From: Caenorhabditis remanei
Taxonomy: Eukaryota; Nematoda; Chromadorea; Rhabditida; Rhabditidae
NCBI RefSeq assembly: GCF_010183535.1
Contig: NC_071332.1
Coordinates: 20,956,001 to 21,020,000 of the forward strand
Direction: 5' to 3'
DNA length: 64,000 bases
Positions within the stretch are counted from its first letter, which is position 1, and each line of letters begins with the position of its first letter. The notes below the pieces were generated by a model that had not been told where the DNA came from, made no database searches, and was given only the letters and a program-made list of their open reading frames with translations. The position numbers and the translations under genes are program-made. This document shows, in pieces, positions 59,322 to 64,000 of the stretch.

Positions 59322-60415
59322 TTAACTTATTGCTGTAGAAGCAATACGACTGGGATATTCAATGTGGGCAGCCGGCTGAACTTTCGATCTTCTAAAATAA
59401 TAATAGAATGTGGATACAATCAGAGTTTTGATGGAATTGTTGTATCCCAATGTTTCCAAATTCCGCTTGTTGCACAAGATGTAAGAAGCCTGGATTATAA
59501 CTGGAATTGATAAAGCGTTCCACATAGCAATGTGAAAGTAAGTGCCGCCATCAAAAAGAGGGTACTCGTCAATCTGAATATGAACAAATATACCTTGAAT
59601 CGTTGCCTGGAAATAGTTAATAGTTATGTATTCAAAATAATTGATTTTCTCACTGATTTAAGGACGACAAGTGCAAATGTCTGATAGAAAATGTATCTGT
59701 GTGGTTTGTGTTTTATAAATGAGGTTAAGTGAGCATTCTTACGAATACAAATCATAATTGGGATATATAAAAGTGCTGAGATAAGCATGAGAATAGTTAG
59801 AATGAAGAATTCTCCAATGCCAAATACAAGATAGTATTCAATATAACTATTATCGTTATCATCTATCACAAACCAGATTGCATATTTGATTATTATCACC
59901 AAATAGATTAAAAATATCACTCGATTCATAGTCTTCTCGCTGACATTCGCATATTTTTCCAAGCGAAAAATAAAGAAAAGTGTGAATCTTTGCACTGCCA
60001 ATAGGAAAATAATTATGTGATGGGCGTTCAAAATCATTATATACAACTGCTCCATGAAAAGATATACGTTTCTCACGTTGTCCAACATCTCTTCTGTCAC
60101 TTGCTCTGCTGGAAATAACCAATGAAATAAAACCAAGCATAGAAAAGCAATATAAGAAACGCATGTGCCTTTATAGAAGTGATTGATGATAGGATATATT
60201 GTTGTCTGAAACCTTTTGGGATTTGTTATTTGCATAGAAACGTACTTTTCCTCTACCTCTTTCTCCTTCTCTCGATTCAATTTAAAAACTCTTGAATAAA
60301 ATGGGAAAATGGTTGCATAAACAAAAACGAGTGAGACTAAACTAGTTTCCATGTTGAGGTATGAAATTAATGAAATTGAGAGTACTATTAGATCCCAAAC
60401 CTGATTCAGCGTCAT
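59322..60415 (-). CDS. SRZ-family seven-helix chemoreceptor, gene 29
   Basis: Exons 59654-60415 and 59322-59606 give 348 residues. SRZ is a nematode-only chemoreceptor family. Seen here: TM1 VSLVFVYATIFPFYSRVFKLN, shown in part by FPFY; the family-like IINHFYK before TM2; HIIIFLLAVQRFTLFF in TM3; a helix RVIFLIYLVIIIKYAIWFV; another GEFFILTILMLISALLYIPI; and after the intron IAMWNALSIPVIIQASYIL. The C-terminus is cytoplasmic and rich in Tyr and Arg. The ATG at 60413-60415 is chosen; an internal Met 21 codons on (METSLVSL) is also plausible. Presumed plasma-membrane odorant receptor. Confidence 0.82.
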
Positions 60416-60689
60416 TCAAGGGAAATCTATAGGGATGTGAGAGCTTGGAGTAGTGATGGGACAGGTGAAAAAAATGTTTTATGTTAAATAGGTGATGGAA
60501 AAGTGTTAAGAATAGTTTGTATTTTTTGACAGCACAGCTGAAATAGCATAATTCCCAGAACAAGGTGAGTCCAAAAGATTATCTTCGGGTATCTCATCTG
60601 GGAATACGGGTCGATAGGGTTTTCGACAATTTTTCCGGTTTTTGGCGCTTTATATATATCGGCCCCGTTACAGTAACAAAAATGCATCT

Positions 60690-60765
60690 TTCTTGTAGCA
60701 GGTCACGGACATACATAGAACTCGCCGAAATCTACATTTTGGTATATTTTTCAGAATATAAAACT
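60690..60765. repeat. Half copy of the palindromic MITE
   Basis: Only the right arm is present (AACTCGCCGAAATCTACATT followed by TTGGTATATTTTTCAG), matching the arms at 29.5 and 62.3 kb. It lies upstream of the SRZ gene. No gene is visible in 60416-61018. Confidence 0.55.
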
Positions 60766-61018
60766 GAGATTGAAGGTATTCCGAATAGCCTATGAGCCAA
60801 ATAAGTTTTTAGTTTGCACGAGCTTGTGATCAGAATTCATATTTTCTTCAAGATCACTTCCCAACTCAAACCACTATCCACTGTCAAAAAAATCTAGTTT
60901 CCCGAAATTTAAACTAGTTTTCTTTGCTATCACTAAAATTTCTTTGTCGTCACTATCTCTCTTTTCTCCTCTGTTTTATTGTGTCGCTTTTCCATTTGTC
61001 ATTTTTCTTTTAGCTGTC

Positions 61019-62618
61019 ATGCCCTCTCTACCTAACATGCCCGCGCTAGTTATGAATCGAATTCTGAGTGGTTGTGATATTCGAGCAATGTGAGTTCACG
61101 GGCATAGTTTTTGAAGAATGACACCTTCTAGCTTACAGATTTTCCCTTCAAAAAGTGTCTTGTGATCTACGTGATTTTATTGGTGAAGTCATCCCCTGCA
61201 TCCACTTGACTTATATCCAAGTTGAAGTGAGAGTCCATGAAATTTGTTTGATTTTGAGCAATGATCAAGAGAATATAACGATTCGCTATCAACACAACGA
61301 AAATGGATGTAAAGTGGAGTTCAATGGCAGAAAACACGTATTGGATAAGGAAAACTTCATTGAGATTTTCGCAAAAGATTTATCGTTGATTCTGAAGCAT
61401 CAGAGCCCGAAGACTGTTCTGGAGGTGTTTTCATTCCAGTGCTGGGATCACGAAGACTGGTATGAACGTCAGCGGGGTCAGAGGAGCTTTGACTGTCTTA
61501 GTGTGATAGACAATGATGGAGCAGAGTGTTTGATGAAACCACTAGTTGAGCAGATTTCAGAAGAAATTGTTGAGCAACAGGTCGGAACGATTACCGCCCG
61601 GACACTAGAGACCTACGGTATATTTCCAAGACACACGAAATCAATTCTAAAACTATTCCGACCTGGAACACTGAAACACATCAAAATCTATGACCCACAT
61701 CGTATTCGAATCGAAAATAATAAAGGATACACAAGTGATGAGGATTATTCAGTGGAGTTGGATAGAATTTATGATCTGGAGCAGTGGAAGCAGGCGGAGG
61801 AGTTGAGTACGAGAGGGTTTCATTTAAAAGCAAAATATCTTATTGATAGTTTTGGTGGATTTTCAAGAGGAAATGTTTTCATAAGAGATTTCTCTGTGGA
61901 AAATATTGCAAGGTTGTGTCAGGTAAGGATTTATTTTTATTTTGAAAAATACTTGTCTACCTGGCCGACACCTGTAACTCGCTTCGATCTGAGTTTTATG
62001 AGCTGAAAAATATCCCAAAATGTAGATCTCGGCGAGCTCTATGTTTGTGACCTACTACGGGACGGATGGCGGATTTTAATGCGACCGGGATAAGTGGCAA
62101 AAACGCAAAAATTGTCAAAAAGCCATTCTAGCAAGCTCTGTGTCTGTGACATACAAAGGACCGAGCTAGAGTGAGAGTTTTTGGCTTTTTGACACTTTTC
62201 CCCGGCCCACGGCACATTAAAAAATAACCATCCGGCCCGTAATAAACCAGGAACATAGAGCTCGCCGGGATCTACATTTTGGTATATTTTTCATAAAACT
62301 CATTTTTTAGCGAGTTACGCGTCGGTCCGGTTTGCAAGTACTTCATTTTAATTTCAGATATTCTTGCAATCACCAAACTTTGAAAACTTTACTTTCACAC
62401 TGCCAGAAGGTCCACACGCTAACTTTTTTGTATCCCAAGCTACCGAGAAATGGAAAATCAAACTAATCAAACAATTTGGACAACCTGTTGAAATAATTGA
62501 AGGCCCTAATAATAGTGGACTTATCAAATGTGAATGGTTGATAAGTTCAGCTATACTATTTGAGTACTTCACCCCGCTCACTTTCTCTTTTTCTCTATCA
62601 AAAAATAAATGTGTTTAG
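61019..62618 (+). CDS. F-box/FTH protein without HTH, gene 30
   Basis: Exons 61019-61089, 61139-61922 and 62358-62618, giving 371 residues. The first exon carries a short F-box (LPNMPALVMNRILSGCDIR), continued by FSLQKVSCDLRDFIG. The FTH body has an internal acidic/aromatic stretch (CWDHEDWYERQRGQR), KLFRPGTLKHI and LEQWKQAEE. The last exon starts IFLQSPNFENF. The 435-nt second intron is enlarged by a palindromic MITE. Tandem partner of gene 31. Predicted SCF substrate receptor. Confidence 0.83.
61955..62345. mobile_element. Palindromic MITE in intron 2 of gene 30
   Basis: Inverted arms: GAGCTGAAAAATATCCCAAA with ATGTAGATCTCGGCGAG on the left, and CTCGCCGGGATCTACATT with TTGGTATATTTTTCA on the right. 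Same family as the intron element of gene 18 but more diverged. The host splice sites lie outside it. Confidence 0.75.
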
Positions 62619-62730
62619 TTTGACCGTGCAAACATTGAATGTCATCATTTCGATAAAAGTCAACAATGACATTTTGTGAAGGACGAATGAAAAATTTCAG
62701 AGCAAATTTCATTCGCATTTACAATTCAAC

Positions 62731-64000
62731 ATGCCTTCTCCTTCTCTATCCGATATGCCTGATCGAGTCATGAGTTATATTCTAGACAAATGTGATTTTC
62801 GGTCGATGTGAGTTATTTTCTCACAGTTTTCAATTGTCAAGCATGAAAAACGCGTCAAAGATGCGCCAGACTGACTAAAATGGTTTTGGTCATAAATAAC
62901 GCGTCATAGGTGCGCCAGATTGACTAAAATGGTATTGGTCATAAATAACGCGTCAAAGGTGCGCCAGATTGACTAAAATGGAATTGGTCGTGAAAAGCGC
63001 GTCAAAGGCACACCAGAGGTTTCCTTTGAAAAAATTAATAATATTGTGTCTGGCGCGCGTTTGACGCGTTTTCAATTTTTCTTCCCTTTTTTAATGAAAA
63101 TGTTCAAAATAAAGTCAATTTTTTTAATCAGGCGCACCTTTGACGCGTTTTTAAAGTTGTACCGCTTGACTACAAAAACACACCAGGGGTGTTCTTGATT
63201 CTAAAAAACCAAAAATTCCTTCAGAAAATTGAGCCATTTTAAGTGCAAAACTTTAACAAAAACTGTGCCTTTTCCAGATTCTCTCTCCGTATAGTGTCTC
63301 CTGATCTCCGGAATCTTATTGATGACGTAATTCCTGCTATCCACTTGACTCGAATCAAAATCGAAGTCGACACCAAAGCTATGTGCTTGACCATAGCGAA
63401 TAATCAGGAGAATATCAAGATCAATTACCAAAAATCCACAGCTAAGACTCTAGCCAACGACTTGGAGTTGTTTATCAAGTTTCAGAAGTCCGAGCCTCTG
63501 AAAATAGTGAAACTGGAATGGCGGGATACTGATTATAAACAGGATAGCCCCCTGGATAAGGAATTAATGCTAGAAATGGAGTGTAATGAGAGACAATCAG
63601 TGATGGACCCCCTTGTGGAAGCTTTGAGTAAAATCTCTGGGTCAGTGCTGAATGTGAAGATTGTGGAGACCCTTGGAGTCTTTCCATGGGAGGTTAAACC
63701 ATTACTGAAGCTATGCCGACCTGGTGCCCTAAACACTATCCGGCTGTGCAGCCCTCATAGAAGCAAATTTGTCACATTTGATTGTTCGGATGATCCAGAG
63801 GATTACTCGGTGGATTTGGATGAAATCCAAGAGTTGGAGCAGTGGAAGCAAGCAAAAGAGTTGAATATGTTAGGATTTTGTGTCCCCCCTCAAGTGTCTG
63901 TTGGTTCATATGCTCATTTTTTGAAAGGAGTCGTGTTTGTGAGAAAACTTACGGCGGATGATATCTTTTATTTGTCACAGGTACATAAGTTAGCTATAGG
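62731..64000 (+). CDS. F-box/FTH protein without HTH, gene 31 (3' end outside window)
   Basis: Exon 1 62731-62807 (MPSPSLSDMPDRVMSYILDK) and exon 2 63278-63980 are open and in phase; the next donor (GTACAT) is at 63981 and the rest lies beyond the window. 260 residues are visible. Exon 2 gives FSLRIVSPDLRNLIDDVIP, KLCRPGALNTIRL and LEQWKQAKELN, parallel to gene 30 throughout. The first intron is expanded by a 49-bp tandem repeat. Predicted SCF substrate receptor. Confidence 0.83.
62849..63016 (+). repeat. 49-bp tandem repeat in intron 1 of gene 31
   Basis: Three full units (62849-62897, 62898-62946, 62947-62995) and a partial fourth. Each has ACGCGTCAAAGGTGCGCCAG and GACTAAAATGG. They are followed by an inverted part (GGCGCGCGTTTGACGCG near 63052 and GGCGCACCTTTGACGCG near 63131), so the array grew inside a copy of the dispersed repeat seen at 58.7 kb. 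Confidence 0.85.

Noticed and set aside
1..64000. CRISPR array, rRNA, prophage or bacterial operon
   Set aside because: Introns, poly(A) signals and nematode gene families rule out a prokaryotic source; tandem repeats present lack unique spacers.

Overview
The window is nuclear DNA from a Caenorhabditis-type nematode. The evidence is short introns (about 45-50 nt) with GTAAGT/GTGAGT donors and TTTTCAG acceptors, dense arrays of F-box genes with FTH (old DUF38) domains, two nematode-specific chemoreceptor families (SRW and SRZ), a WSN-domain gene, and many small palindromic repeats. The content resembles a fast-evolving chromosome arm. I cannot name the species from sequence alone.

Layout. 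(1) 1-12.6 kb: eight minus-strand F-box genes in tandem (one broken). Each encodes an N-terminal Mos1-transposase-like HTH (HTH_48), a short F-box and a large FTH domain, the architecture of C. elegans fbxa-type proteins. Introns fall in the same places, and a promoter block is copied with seven of them. (2) 13.5-16.6 kb: two plus-strand relatives with HTH and F-box in one exon. (3) 16.8-24.4 kb: an inverted duplication. A different F-box family ('family B') and an FTH gene face mirror copies around a small inverted-repeat element, and the inner copies are broken or chimeric. (4) 24.6-35.5 kb: five more family B genes in tandem, all ending in a hydrophobic C-terminal segment, so they look like tail-anchored F-box proteins. 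(5) 36.2-41.8 kb: a WSN-domain, single-pass, ankyrin-repeat gene carrying an in-frame stop and a frameshift. (6) 42.3-55.3 kb: five SRW chemoreceptor genes (one with a nonsense codon) around a 4.4 kb gene-free stretch of repeats with probable Helitron ends. (7) 55.9-64 kb: three F-box/FTH genes lacking the HTH, one SRZ receptor, and a two-exon gene for ribosomal protein eL40 that starts with Met where eL40 is normally fused to ubiquitin.

How the genes work together. By family knowledge, F-box proteins bring substrates to SCF ubiquitin ligases and the C-terminal domain chooses the substrate. SRW and SRZ proteins are seven-helix receptors, generally thought to be chemosensory. The window is therefore mostly two birth-and-death families evolving by local duplication, inversion and decay. 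Exon limits below were read by hand from splice consensus and reading phase. No expression or database evidence was available.
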